Origin: JAJXWB01 sp046349085
GTDB lineage: Bacteria > Pseudomonadota > Alphaproteobacteria > Rhizobiales > Beijerinckiaceae
NCBI GenBank assembly: GCA_046349085.1
Contig: JAXMDA010000003.1
Coordinates: forward strand, 372,001-436,000
DNA: 64,000 nucleotides
Direction: 5' to 3'
The notes beneath the pieces were generated by a model that saw nothing but the letters and a program-made list of their open reading frames with translations, made no database searches and was not told where the DNA came from. Both the position numbers and the translations under genes were made by a program. Within the stretch, counting starts at the first letter, position 1. Every line of letters begins with the position of its first letter. Below are positions 33,001 through 41,563 of the stretch, piece after piece.

Positions 33001-34398
33001 TTGAGCAACGCCGACGACCCAGCCTTTTCCGAGACCGAACGCGCGCCGGCCGCGCGAAGACCGATTCCTGTCTTCACGCAGGGCTCGACGCTGCGCCACG
33101 TGCTGGCGATGACGGCGTCGGGCTCGATCGGCCTCGTCGCCATCTTCGTCGTCGATTTCCTGTCGCTGCTCTACGTCTCGCGCCTCGGCGACCCCGTGCT
33201 CACGGCCTCGGTCGGCTTCGCCTCGCAGGTCCTGTTCTTCGCCATGTCCGTCAATATCGCCATGGCGATCGCCATCTCGGCCCTCGTCTCGCGCGCGCTC
33301 GGCGCCGGCAAGCGGCCGCGCGCGCAGCGTTTTGCGGCGTCGGGCCTCGTCCATGTCGCCGCCGTCAGCCTGTTCGTCTCGGCGTTGATGTTCGCTTACC
33401 GCGGCGACATTCTCGACCTCGTCGGCGCGCGCGGCGCGGCGCATGAAGTCGCCTCGCGCTATCTCGCCATCACCCTGCCCTCGAACATTCTGATGGCGCT
33501 CGGCATGTGCCTGCAGGGGCTGGTGCGCGCGGTCGGCGATCCGCGCCGCGCCATGTATGTCACGCTCACCGGCGCCGTCGTCACGGCCGGGCTCGATCCG
33601 CTGCTCATCTTCGTCCTCGGCTTCGGCGTCTATGGCGCGGCGATGGCGACCGTCGTCTCGCGCCTCGTCTTCACGCTTGTCGGCTCCTGGGGCGCCATCC
33701 ATGTGCACGGCGTCGTCGGCCGGCCGGAGCGCAAATGGGTGATGCGCGATCTCGGCCCCATGATGGGCATCGCCGCGCCCGCCATCCTCACCAATCTCGC
33801 GACGCCCGTCGGCAATACCTACGCCATGCGCATCTTCGCGAGCTTCGGCGAGGAGACGGTCGCCGCCTTCGCCATCATCGACCGTATCGCGCCCGTCGCC
33901 TTCGGCGTGCTGTTCGCGCTCACCGGCTCGATCGGCCCGATCATCGGGCAGAATTTCGGCGCGGGCCTCTACGACCGCATTCGCCGCGCCATGCTCGATT
34001 GTTTCGCCGTGTCGGCCGTCTACGTTCTGGTCGTCTGGTTCCTGCTGTGGCTCGCCGGCCCCGCCATCGCCGCGATATTCGACGCCCAGGGCGCGACGCG
34101 GGAGCTGGTGCTGTTCTTCTGCGCGGTGGGCTCGGCCGCATGGCTGGCGCTCGCCGGCCTGTTCGTCGCCAACGCCGCCTTCAACAATCTCGGCTTCCCC
34201 ATTCTCGCGACTGTCTTCAACTGGGGTCGCGCGACCCTCGGCACCATCCCCTTCGTCACCTACGGCGCGCATCGCTGGGGGCCCGAGGGCGGCTATGCCG
34301 GCGTCATCGCCGGCGCGGCGGTGTTCGGAACAGCGGCGGTGCTGACGTGCTTCTACGTCACCGCGCGGCTGGCGCGGCGTGGCGCGCCGAAAATCTGA
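33001..34398 (+). CDS. MATE family efflux transporter
   Basis: 465-residue inner-membrane protein of the multi-antimicrobial extrusion family, with 12 predicted membrane segments in two similar halves. The N-terminal stretch TQGSTLRHVLAMTASGSIGL and the loop GLVRAVGDPRRAMYVT, repeated as FALTGSIGPIIGQNFGAG in the second half, are MATE hallmarks. It exports cationic or hydrophobic compounds against Na+ or H+. The start is TTG at 33001, with GAGGG 4 bases before; the nearby ATG at 32991 is out of frame. Convergent with the HtrA-like gene, 3 bases between stops. Confidence 0.92.
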   Translation: MSNADDPAFSETERAPAARRPIPVFTQGSTLRHVLAMTASGSIGLVAIFVVDFLSLLYVSRLGDPVLTASVGFASQVLFFAMSVNIAMAIAISALVSRALGAGKRPRAQRFAASGLVHVAAVSLFVSALMFAYRGDILDLVGARGAAHEVASRYLAITLPSNILMALGMCLQGLVRAVGDPRRAMYVTLTGAVVTAGLDPLLIFVLGFGVYGAAMATVVSRLVFTLVGSWGAIHVHGVVGRPERKWVMRDLGPMMGIAAPAILTNLATPVGNTYAMRIFASFGEETVAAFAIIDRIAPVAFGVLFALTGSIGPIIGQNFGAGLYDRIRRAMLDCFAVSAVYVLVVWFLLWLAGPAIAAIFDAQGATRELVLFFCAVGSAAWLALAGLFVANAAFNNLGFPILATVFNWGRATLGTIPFVTYGAHRWGPEGGYAGVIAGAAVFGTAAVLTCFYVTARLARRGAPKI

Positions 34399-34401
34399 AC
34401 A

Positions 34402-35373
34402 TCAATGAATCACGCGCGCGCGCGTGAAAAGCAGGCGGTCGGCGGATTTCACCCGCACTTCCAGAACGCGGTCCTGACGTTCGATCAGCAGCGGAATCTC
34501 GACGCCAGCGGGCCCCTGCGCCCATATGCGCCGCCAGACCTCGCCGAGCGCCGTCGCCTTTTCGCCGGCGACCGCCACCAGAATGTCGCCGATCTCCACC
34601 CCGGCCTGTTCCGCCGGCCCGTCGTCGGCGATACCGGCGATCACGATGCGCTCGCCGAGTTCCGTCGCATAGATGCCGAGCCACGGGCGCGCGGGCCTGT
34701 TGGGTCGGCCGTATTTCACGAGATCGTCGAGGACGGGGGGCAGCAGGTCGATCGGTATGACCATGTTGAGGCTTTGGCTCGACTTGGCGTCGCCCGCTTC
34801 CACCTGCAGCGATGCGACGCCGGCGAGCCGCCCGTGTTCGTCGATCGCCGCCGCGCCGCCCCAGAACGGGTGCGCCGGCGCGGTCATGATCGCCTCCGCG
34901 ATCCAGTATTCCCAATAGCCGGCGAAGGGCTGGCGTCCGACGCAGCAGGCGGCAAGCGTCGCCTCGCGCCCGCCGGATCCGGCGATGATAAGGCTATCGC
35001 CCGGCGCAACCTCACGGCTCGCGCCGAACGGCAAGACCGGCAGGTCGAGCGAGGCCATGGCCTGCACGAGGCCGAAGCCTGTTTCCTGATCGTAGGCGAG
35101 CGCATGGCCGGCGATCACGCGCCCGTCGATCGTGCGCAGCCAGACCTCCTGCGCCTCGATGATGAGATAGCCGACCGTCAGCACGAGACCGGACTGGCGG
35201 ATGACGACGCCATGCCCGAGACGCTCGGTGCCGAGCGAGCGCGCCGTGAAGGCGTCGTCCGGCGCGAGCGCCTTGACGCTGACAATGCCCGCGAGCGCGC
35301 GGTCGAGATCGAAGCCGAGGTTCTTCTGCCTCGGCTGCAGCTCGAAGGGGATCGTGGGAAGCCGCTCCGCCAT
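34402..35373 (-). CDS. Trypsin-fold PDZ protein related to HtrA/DegP, catalytic triad lost
   Basis: 323-residue protein with the trypsin-like domain order of HtrA proteases (about residues 25-215) followed by a PDZ domain (RPWLGIYATELGER to about residue 300). Aligned to DegP, the catalytic His position is Y69 (LTVGYLI for TNNHVV), the Asp is G99 (DQETGFGLV), and the Ser in GNSGG is W171 (PFWGG). All three triad residues are therefore missing. No signal peptide is seen. It is probably a non-proteolytic binding or regulatory protein. ATG 35373 has GAGG and lies 7 bases after the SnoaL-gene stop. Confidence 0.82.
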   Translation of the reverse strand: MAERLPTIPFELQPRQKNLGFDLDRALAGIVSVKALAPDDAFTARSLGTERLGHGVVIRQSGLVLTVGYLIIEAQEVWLRTIDGRVIAGHALAYDQETGFGLVQAMASLDLPVLPFGASREVAPGDSLIIAGSGGREATLAACCVGRQPFAGYWEYWIAEAIMTAPAHPFWGGAAAIDEHGRLAGVASLQVEAGDAKSSQSLNMVIPIDLLPPVLDDLVKYGRPNRPARPWLGIYATELGERIVIAGIADDGPAEQAGVEIGDILVAVAGEKATALGEVWRRIWAQGPAGVEIPLLIERQDRVLEVRVKSADRLLFTRARVIH

Positions 35374-35380
35374 GCCCGCC

Positions 35381-35785
35381 TCAGCCCGGAGAGGAAGAGA
35401 CTTGCGCGGCAAGCTGCGCGGCCATCATCTGGTGCAGCATGTTCACGGCCTTCAGCGGCCGCACCATCACTTTGAAATGCGTGATGCGGTCGTCGGCGTT
35501 CCACGTGATGATGTCGACGCCGTTGATCTTGACGCCGTCGATCTCGGTCGCAAATTCAAGGACGCCGGACGTCGGCCCGAACCATTCGCCGACGTAGCGG
35601 AAATGCTCGTTGTTCAGCACGACGAGCGCCGACGTGAGATATTTGGTCGTAATCGCCTTGCCGGCTTGCGGCGTGTGCACGACCGGCGATTCGAAGACGA
35701 CGCTGTCATCGAGGAGCGTGTCGAGCCCGCGTGCATCGCGCGCCTTGGCGAGTTCGTGCCATTTTTCGATCGCCGGAGGCCTCAT
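35381..35785 (-). CDS. SnoaL-like / NTF2-fold protein
   Basis: 134-residue single-domain protein of the NTF2-like superfamily. The N-terminal helices (PPAIEKWHELAKARDARGL) precede the typical DDSVVFESPVVHTPQAGK strand-loop and the curved sheet ending GVDIITWNADDRITHFKVMVRPLKAVN. Such proteins act as small isomerases, hydrolases or binding proteins, and substrate cannot be deduced. It sits 15 bases downstream of the LLM oxidoreductase gene and 7 bases before the start of the HtrA-like gene, so the three form an operon. Confidence 0.82.
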   Translation of the reverse strand: MRPPAIEKWHELAKARDARGLDTLLDDSVVFESPVVHTPQAGKAITTKYLTSALVVLNNEHFRYVGEWFGPTSGVLEFATEIDGVKINGVDIITWNADDRITHFKVMVRPLKAVNMLHQMMAAQLAAQVSSSPG

Positions 35786-35800
35786 CCCTCGCTCCCTCGC

Positions 35801-36832
35801 CTAGCTTGCCGCGCTTTCGACTGGCGCGATCGCATATTCTTTCGCCATGAGTTCGTACGAACGCCTGCGCGCCCCATGGTCATATATGGGCGAGGTTATC
35901 ATGATTTCATCGGCTTGCGTGGCCGCCGCCAGTTCGTCGAGCCGGGCTTTCACGGTGGCCGGCGTTCCCACGAACAATTGCCGTCGATGTTTCTGCGCCG
36001 CGGCGCGCTCGCGCTCCGACATCGGCGCGGCGAGCGCTTCCTCCGGGCTCGGCAAGGGACGATATTCGCCGCGCGCGCGGCGCAGCCAGTTGAGATCGGC
36101 GCTGGACGCCAGCCGCTCGGCCTCCGCCGCGCTGTCGGCGGCGACCACCGCGACCGCCAGAATGGCGTAGGGCGTCGCCCGCCACGCCGACGGCTGGAAG
36201 CGCGCGCGATAGGCGCGAAGGGCCTCGCTCGCGTCGTAACTCGCGAAATGATGGGCGAAAGCGAAGCCCATGCCGATCTGCGCCGACAGTTCCGCGCTGT
36301 AGTCGCTCGACCCCAGCAGGAAGATGGGCGGCAGCCGCACGTCGGAGGGCATGACGGCGATGCGCTTGAACGGATGCGAGTCCGGAAAGTCGCCGGTGTC
36401 CCACAGGATCAGTTCTTGCAGCCTCTCCAGGAAATCCTGTTCGGCGTCGCGCTCCTGTATCTGGTGGCGGCGCAGCGCATAGGCGGTCGTCTGGTCCGTT
36501 CCGGGCGCGCGTCCCAGGCCGAGATCGATGCGGCCGGGGAAAAAAGCCTCGAGGGTGCGGAAGCGCTCCGCCACCATCAGCGGCGCATGGTTCGGCAGCA
36601 TGACGCCGCCCGCGCCCACGCGGATGCGGCGCGTGGCGGCGGCGATGCGCGCGATGATGACCTCCGGCGCGCTGGAAGCGACCGAGGCGAGGCTGTGATG
36701 TTCCGCGACCCAGTAGCGCGCATAGCCGAGCCTGTCCGCAAGGATTGCGAGATCGACTGAATTGGCAAGCGAGGCCGAGGGCGGCGTCGCCTCGGTCACG
36801 AAGGACAGGTCGAGGACGGACAGGATGGTCAT
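35801..36832 (-). CDS. LLM class flavin-dependent oxidoreductase (luciferase-like)
   Basis: 343-residue bacterial-luciferase-like monooxygenase using reduced flavin or F420. Typical segments are YARYWVAEHHSLA near residue 40, VGAGGVMLPNHAPLMVAE, and GRIDLGLGRAPGTD near residue 105; the C-terminal half has VGTPATVKARLDELAA and DEIMITSPIYDH. It belongs to the YhbW-like group rather than true light-emitting luciferases. ATG 36832 (MTILSVLDLS) is preceded by GGAG. It is first in a minus-strand operon with the SnoaL-like and HtrA-like genes. Substrate unknown. Confidence 0.9.
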   Translation of the reverse strand: MTILSVLDLSFVTEATPPSASLANSVDLAILADRLGYARYWVAEHHSLASVASSAPEVIIARIAAATRRIRVGAGGVMLPNHAPLMVAERFRTLEAFFPGRIDLGLGRAPGTDQTTAYALRRHQIQERDAEQDFLERLQELILWDTGDFPDSHPFKRIAVMPSDVRLPPIFLLGSSDYSAELSAQIGMGFAFAHHFASYDASEALRAYRARFQPSAWRATPYAILAVAVVAADSAAEAERLASSADLNWLRRARGEYRPLPSPEEALAAPMSERERAAAQKHRRQLFVGTPATVKARLDELAAATQADEIMITSPIYDHGARRRSYELMAKEYAIAPVESAAS

Positions 36833-36942
36833 GGCGGCGCTCCGGCGCAATTTCGCTCGAATTTACTGGTCAGGGAGCTTCCCGCAATGATAGGCGCGGT
36901 TCGGCAGGGCGGACATGCGCCGCAAGCACGACGGTCGATCAG

Positions 36943-37983
36943 GTGACTTTTACCGAACAACAGGAAGCAACCGCCCGTTCGCGGCGTCTGGCCGAAACTG
37001 CGACGGCCCTGATCGTGATTGTCGCCGGCGCGGCGCTGTTGCTCGGCTCGGCGGCCTATTATCGCTATCCGGCCTTCGCCGCGCGCTTTCTCGCCCGCAT
37101 GACCGGCAAGCCAGGGTTTCTGCCGGCGGGTTCGACCGCCATCGAGCGCATCGACCGGTCCAACTGGCCGCAGAGCGCTGCGAAAATTCCTGCCGCCTTG
37201 CAGGCGCCGACGGTCGAGCGCTCCGAGATGATGCGCATTGACGAATTGCGCCAGCGGCCTGCGCTCGTCGTGGACGGCGCCACGCTCGTCTTCGATGCGG
37301 ACAAGCCGGCGCGCATCGCCACGTCGCGGCTGACCCTGCGCGATTCCGCCCTTCTCACCAGCGGCGCCGACCTCGATATCGAAGTCGAGACGCTGGTGAT
37401 TGAAAACGGCGAAATCAGAGCCTTTCAGCCGAACGAGAAACCTCCGGCGCAGGGGGCGGGTCGCGAAGCGGGAAAAGTGCGGCTGCGCGTGCACGGCAAG
37501 ATTTCCGGCGTGCTGCGCGTCGATCTCGGCGGCCAGGCGGGCGCGGCGGGACGGCCGGGGCGGCCGGGCGCCCCCGGCGCCGCGGGCGCCAAAGGCGCTG
37601 ACGCCGTCTCCGCCGCCGAGCGGTGCGTGAAGCCCGCAGCCGCCGGCGCGGCAGGCGGACAGGGAGCCAAGGGAAGCGACGGCGGCGACGGCGCGAGCGG
37701 CGGCGCGGGCGGGCAATTCACGGTTTTCGCCAAGGACCCGACGGAGGCGGCAAGCCACGTCGAATTTGCGGCGGAAGGCGGTCGCGGCGGCGCGGCAGGC
37801 GCTGGCGGCCCCGGCGGCGAAGGCGGTCCGGGCGGCGCGGGCGGCGCGCCTGCCGGCCTGTGCATCGGCGATGGGGCGGCCGGCCCGCGCGGACCGGCAG
37901 GGCCGCCCGGTCAGCCCGGAAAGTCCGGCGCGAATGGCGCGGGCGGCGCCATGCGCACGCTCGGCCTCGACGAGAGGTCCTGA
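36943..37983 (+). CDS. Membrane-anchored collagen-like glycine-repeat protein
   Basis: About 346 residues, unknown function. A membrane segment (about residues 17-40, ALIVIVAGAALLLGSAAYY) anchors it; residues 40-180 form a beta-rich region (LVVDGATLVFDAD, IEVETLVIENGEIRAF, VRLRVHGKISGVLRVDLGG) suggesting a beta-helix or shell-like fold. From about residue 190 come collagen-like Gly-X-Y repeats in three blocks (GRPGRPGAPGAAGAKG; GGQGAKGSDGGDG; GPRGPAGPPGQPGKSG), two of them bounded by single Cys (AERCVKP, GLCIGDG). The start is uncertain: GTG 36943 lacks a clear ribosome site. It probably projects into the periplasm and may trimerise through its repeats. Confidence 0.75.
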   Translation: MTFTEQQEATARSRRLAETATALIVIVAGAALLLGSAAYYRYPAFAARFLARMTGKPGFLPAGSTAIERIDRSNWPQSAAKIPAALQAPTVERSEMMRIDELRQRPALVVDGATLVFDADKPARIATSRLTLRDSALLTSGADLDIEVETLVIENGEIRAFQPNEKPPAQGAGREAGKVRLRVHGKISGVLRVDLGGQAGAAGRPGRPGAPGAAGAKGADAVSAAERCVKPAAAGAAGGQGAKGSDGGDGASGGAGGQFTVFAKDPTEAASHVEFAAEGGRGGAAGAGGPGGEGGPGGAGGAPAGLCIGDGAAGPRGPAGPPGQPGKSGANGAGGAMRTLGLDERS

Positions 37984-38042
37984 CCTCGCGCTTTCGCTCG
38001 CATGTCCCTCTCGCAAGGTCTGCAACTTCTGCGGGACATATG

Positions 38043-38768
38043 TCAGAACGTCTCCATCCACGGCCGCAGATCGAACTCGTGCGTCCAGGCGCTGCGCGGC
38101 TGCGCGTGCACGGCCCAATAGGCGTCGGCGATCGCGTCGGGATCGAGAATGCCGCCCTGCTCCTTCAGCTTGTAGCGCTCGGGGAAATTGTCGCGGATGA
38201 AGGCCGTGTCGATCGCGCCGTCGATGATGGAATGGGCGACATGCACGCCCTGCGGTCCCAGCTCCCGCGCCATGCTCTGCGCCAGCGCGCGCAGCGCGAA
38301 TTTGGCGCCGGCGAAAGCCGAGAAGCCCGACCCGCCGCGCAGGCTCGCCGTCGCGCCCGTAAAGATGATCGTGCCGCGCCCGCGCGCGACCATCGGCCGC
38401 GACGCCTCGCGCCCCATCAGGAAGCCGGAGAAAGCCGCCATTTCCCAGACCTTGCGATAGACGCGCGCCGTCGTCTCGCCGATGGAAAAGCGCACGTTTG
38501 CGCCGATATTGAAGACCGCGGCCTCGATTGGCCCGATGTCGCGCTCGATCTCGGCGACCAGCGCAATCATCTGTTCCTCGTCGCGCGCATCGACGCCGAA
38601 TGGCCGCGCTTCGAAACCCTCGTCGCGGATTGCGGCGACGAGCGGTTCGAGCTTGTCGGCATGACGGCGCGCCGGACAGGCGACGAGCCCTTCGCGCGCG
38701 AAGCGGCGCGCAATGGCGCCGCCGGTCGCATCGCCAGCGCCGATCACGAGAACCGCGCCCTTGCTCAT
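38043..38768 (-). CDS. SDR-fold protein with altered catalytic residues
   Basis: 241-residue short-chain dehydrogenase fold. The cofactor region is atypical (VIGAGDATGGAIARRF), the NAG motif reads FNIGANV, the catalytic Ser position is Ala (TGATASLRGG), and the Tyr of YxxxK is F152 (FAGAK, K156 retained). The remainder (FALRALAQSMARELGPQGVHVAH) is ordinary SDR. Such FAGAK proteins recur in proteobacteria, so this is a subfamily feature and not a local mutation; whether it is an oxidoreductase is doubtful. GGGAG precedes ATG 38768. Divergent from the HCCA-isomerase-like gene. Confidence 0.85.
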   Translation of the reverse strand: MSKGAVLVIGAGDATGGAIARRFAREGLVACPARRHADKLEPLVAAIRDEGFEARPFGVDARDEEQMIALVAEIERDIGPIEAAVFNIGANVRFSIGETTARVYRKVWEMAAFSGFLMGREASRPMVARGRGTIIFTGATASLRGGSGFSAFAGAKFALRALAQSMARELGPQGVHVAHSIIDGAIDTAFIRDNFPERYKLKEQGGILDPDAIADAYWAVHAQPRSAWTHEFDLRPWMETF

Positions 38769-38848
38769 GAACGATCTCCCACTTTCTTTCCCGGATCGGT
38801 TCAGCGTAGCATGAGATGGATGCAATTACAGATATCGGGAGAGAAACA

Positions 38849-39436
38849 GTGAAGCGCGCGGAATTTTTCTTCGATTTCGGCTCGCCGGCCTCCTATCTCG
38901 CCTATACGCAGATGGACGGCGTCGCGAAGCGGACGGGCGCGGAAATCGTGTGGCGGCCCATGCTGCTCGGCGGCGTCTTCAAGGCCACGGGCAATGCCTC
39001 GCCGGCAATGGTGCCCGCCAAGGGCAAGTGGATGAACGCGGACCTCGCGCGCTTCGCCAGGCGCTATGGCGTGGACTTCAACCGCAATCCGTTCTTTCCC
39101 GTGAATACGCTCGTGATGATGCGCGGCGCAGCGGCCTTCGAGGGAACGCCGCAGTTTCGTCCCTATGTCGACGCCATGTTCAGGGCCATGTGGGTCGACG
39201 GCAAGAACATGAACGATCTGCCCACCGCCGCGGGCGTGCTCAAGGCGGCAGGCTTCGATCCCGCCGATTTCATGGCGAAGGCGGAATCGCAAGGCGCCAA
39301 GGATCGCCTGAAGGCGACGACGGAGGAAGCGGTCGCGCGCGGCGTTTTCGGCGCGCCGACGACCTTTGTCGGCGACCACATGTTTTTCGGGCAGGATAGG
39401 CTGGATTTCGTCGAGGAGGCGCTGCGCGCCGCCTGA
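38849..39436 (+). CDS. 2-hydroxychromene-2-carboxylate isomerase family protein (DsbA fold)
   Basis: 195-residue kappa-class glutathione-transferase/DsbA-fold protein. The N-terminus AEFFFDFGSPASYLAY has Ser in place of the DsbA CxxC, as in HCCA isomerases of naphthalene-type pathways. The C-terminal VARGVFGAPTTFVGDHMFFGQDRLDFVEEAL is the family signature with its cis-proline. The GTG at 38849 is chosen as start because GGGAGAG lies 5 bases upstream; an ATG 33 bases earlier overlaps the divergent gene's promoter. No aromatic-ring degradation genes are adjacent, so a general glutathione-dependent isomerase or CoA-ester role is possible. Confidence 0.9.
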   Translation: MKRAEFFFDFGSPASYLAYTQMDGVAKRTGAEIVWRPMLLGGVFKATGNASPAMVPAKGKWMNADLARFARRYGVDFNRNPFFPVNTLVMMRGAAAFEGTPQFRPYVDAMFRAMWVDGKNMNDLPTAAGVLKAAGFDPADFMAKAESQGAKDRLKATTEEAVARGVFGAPTTFVGDHMFFGQDRLDFVEEALRAA

Positions 39437-39452
39437 TCGAACGGAGCGACAC

Positions 39453-41459
39453 ATGGAACACCCCGCCCTTCCCTTTCTGAAACGCGACGAGAAGGGCAAG
39501 GTCGTCTCCGCCGCGGATGCAGTGAAACTCATCCGCGACGGCGACACGCTGGCGACAGGCGGCTTCGTCGGCATCGGCTTCGCCGAGGAGATTGCGATAG
39601 CGATCGAACAGCGCTTCCTCGGCGCGAACGACGAGGAGGCGTCGAAGGCCGGCCACCCGCGCGACCTCACGCTGGTCTATGCGGCGGGACAGGGCGACGG
39701 CAAGGAGCGCGGCCTCAATCACCTCGCCCATGCCGGCCTCGTCCGGAAGATCGTCGGCGGCCATTGGGGCCTCGTGCCGAAGCTGCAGCATCTGGCGGTC
39801 GAGAACCAGATCGAGGCCTACAATCTGCCGCAGGGCGTCATCACCCACCTCTTCCGCGACATCGCCGCGCGCCGGCCCGGCCACATCACGCGCGTCGGCC
39901 TGGGCACGTTCGTCGATCCGCGCAATGGCGGCGGCAAGCTCAATGCGCGCACGACGGACGACATCGTCCGCCTCATGCCGATCGATGGCGAGGACTTTCT
40001 CTTCTACAAATGCTTTCCGATCCACGTCGGAATCATTCGCGCGACGACCGGCGACCCCGACGGCAATCTGACGATGGAGAAGGAGGCGCTGACGCTCGAA
40101 GCGCTCGCCATCGCCATGGCCGCGCGAAACTCGGGCGGCATCGTCATCGCGCAGGTCGAGCGCGTGGCCGAAAGCGGCTCGCTCAATCCGCGCCAGGTGA
40201 AGGTTCCGGGCGTGCTCGTGGATTGCGTCGTGGTGTCGAAGCCGGAAAACCACTGGCAGACTTTCGCCACGCCCTACAATCCAGCCTATTCCTCGGAAAT
40301 CCGCGCGCGCGCCGGAACGCTGCCGCCGATGGCCGAGGGCGCGCGAAAGATCATCGCGCGGCGCGCGGCGCTCGAACTCGAACCCAACAGCGTCGTCAAT
40401 CTCGGCATCGGCATGCCGGAGGGCGTCGCCGCCATCGCCAACGAGGAAAAGGTCGCCGACCTCATCACGCTGACCGCCGAACCCGGCGTGATTGGCGGCA
40501 TCCCCGCGAGCGGCATGGATTTCGGCGCGGCGATCAACACGCAGGCCGTGATCGACCAGCCCTACCAGTTCGACTTTTACGACGGCGGCGGGCTCGACGT
40601 CGCCTTTCTCGGCCTCGCGCAGGCCGACCGGAGCGGCTCGCTCAACGTCTCGAAATTCGGGCCGCGCCTTGCTGGCGCAGGCGGCTTCATCAACATCAGC
40701 CAGAACGCGAAGAAGGTGGTGTTCGTCGGCACGTTCGTCGCCGGCGACCTGTCGGTCGCATGTCGCGACGGCCGGCTGACGATCGTCAGGGACGGCGACA
40801 TCCGCAAGTTCGTGGAGCGGGTCGAACACGTGACCTTCTCCGGCGATGTCGCGCGAAAGCAGGGCAAGACCATTCTCTACATCACCGAGCGCTGCGTCTT
40901 CCGCCTGACGTCGGACGGCATGGAGCTGGCCGAAATCGCGCCGGGCGTCGATCTCGACCGCGACATTCTCGCGAAGATGGATTTCAGGCCGCTCATGCCG
41001 CGCCCGCCGCGTCTCATGGACGCGCGCATCTTCGCCGCGGAGCCGATGGGCCTGCGCGACCTGATGCTGTCGATCCCGCTCGAACGGCGCTTCGTCTACG
41101 ATCCCGCGACCAATCATTTCTTCGTCAATCTCGAACGCTACGCGGTGCGCAGCGAAGACGATGTCGCGCGCATTCACGCCATTGTCGTCGACAAGCTCAA
41201 AGACGTGGGAAAGCGCGTCTACGCCATCGTCAACTACGACAATTTCACGATCGAGCCGGGGTTGCTCGACGCCTATTCGGCCATGGTGCGCGGATTGATG
41301 GACAGCTATTACGCCGACGTCACGCGCTACACGACCTCCGGCTTCCTGCGCATGAAGCTCGGCGACGCGCTCGAGGGACGCGGCGTCGCCCCGCACATCT
41401 ACGAAAGCGCCGACGAAGCGGAGAAGGGATTGACGGAGATCGAGAAGGGCCGGGCTTGA
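39453..41459 (+). CDS. Acyl-CoA:acetate/3-ketoacid CoA-transferase (YdiF type) with C-terminal extension
   Basis: 668-residue single-chain CoA-transferase with fused alpha (about 15-290) and beta (about 300-530) halves. The CoA-binding Gly motif is ATGGFVGIGF and the predicted catalytic Glu is E343 in LTAEPGVIGGIP. It transfers CoA between short-chain acyl-CoA and free acids. Typical YdiF-like enzymes end near 530 residues; about 130 more follow here (from FRPLMPRPPRL), including an alpha/beta segment FFVNLERYAVRSEDDVARIH ... YAIVNYDNFTIEPGLLDAY that I do not recognise with certainty. GGAG precedes ATG 39453. Downstream of the isomerase-like gene by 16 bases, probable operon. Confidence 0.9.
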   Translation: MEHPALPFLKRDEKGKVVSAADAVKLIRDGDTLATGGFVGIGFAEEIAIAIEQRFLGANDEEASKAGHPRDLTLVYAAGQGDGKERGLNHLAHAGLVRKIVGGHWGLVPKLQHLAVENQIEAYNLPQGVITHLFRDIAARRPGHITRVGLGTFVDPRNGGGKLNARTTDDIVRLMPIDGEDFLFYKCFPIHVGIIRATTGDPDGNLTMEKEALTLEALAIAMAARNSGGIVIAQVERVAESGSLNPRQVKVPGVLVDCVVVSKPENHWQTFATPYNPAYSSEIRARAGTLPPMAEGARKIIARRAALELEPNSVVNLGIGMPEGVAAIANEEKVADLITLTAEPGVIGGIPASGMDFGAAINTQAVIDQPYQFDFYDGGGLDVAFLGLAQADRSGSLNVSKFGPRLAGAGGFINISQNAKKVVFVGTFVAGDLSVACRDGRLTIVRDGDIRKFVERVEHVTFSGDVARKQGKTILYITERCVFRLTSDGMELAEIAPGVDLDRDILAKMDFRPLMPRPPRLMDARIFAAEPMGLRDLMLSIPLERRFVYDPATNHFFVNLERYAVRSEDDVARIHAIVVDKLKDVGKRVYAIVNYDNFTIEPGLLDAYSAMVRGLMDSYYADVTRYTTSGFLRMKLGDALEGRGVAPHIYESADEAEKGLTEIEKGRA

Positions 41460-41563
41460 TGGTCGCAACCGCCACGACAACGGACTGCGAGACTTCGGGC
41501 TCGCAGTTCATTCCAGCGCCGATTCGACCCGGTCTGCAAAGCTGACGCTTCGCGGCGCAACGC

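Noticed and set aside
31678..34272. 864-codon open frame on the minus strand opposite the thiolase and MATE genes
   Set aside because: It is antisense to two well-supported genes, its product is Arg/Glu/Gly/His-rich low-complexity sequence, and such long frames are expected in very GC-rich DNA.
37500..37950. Short GC-rich repeats resembling a CRISPR or tandem array
   Set aside because: Periodicity is 3 or 9 bases and in frame with Gly-X-Y codons; these are collagen-like coding repeats.
39270..41480. 736-codon minus-strand open frame opposite the long CoA-transferase
   Set aside because: Antisense shadow of a conserved gene with biased composition.
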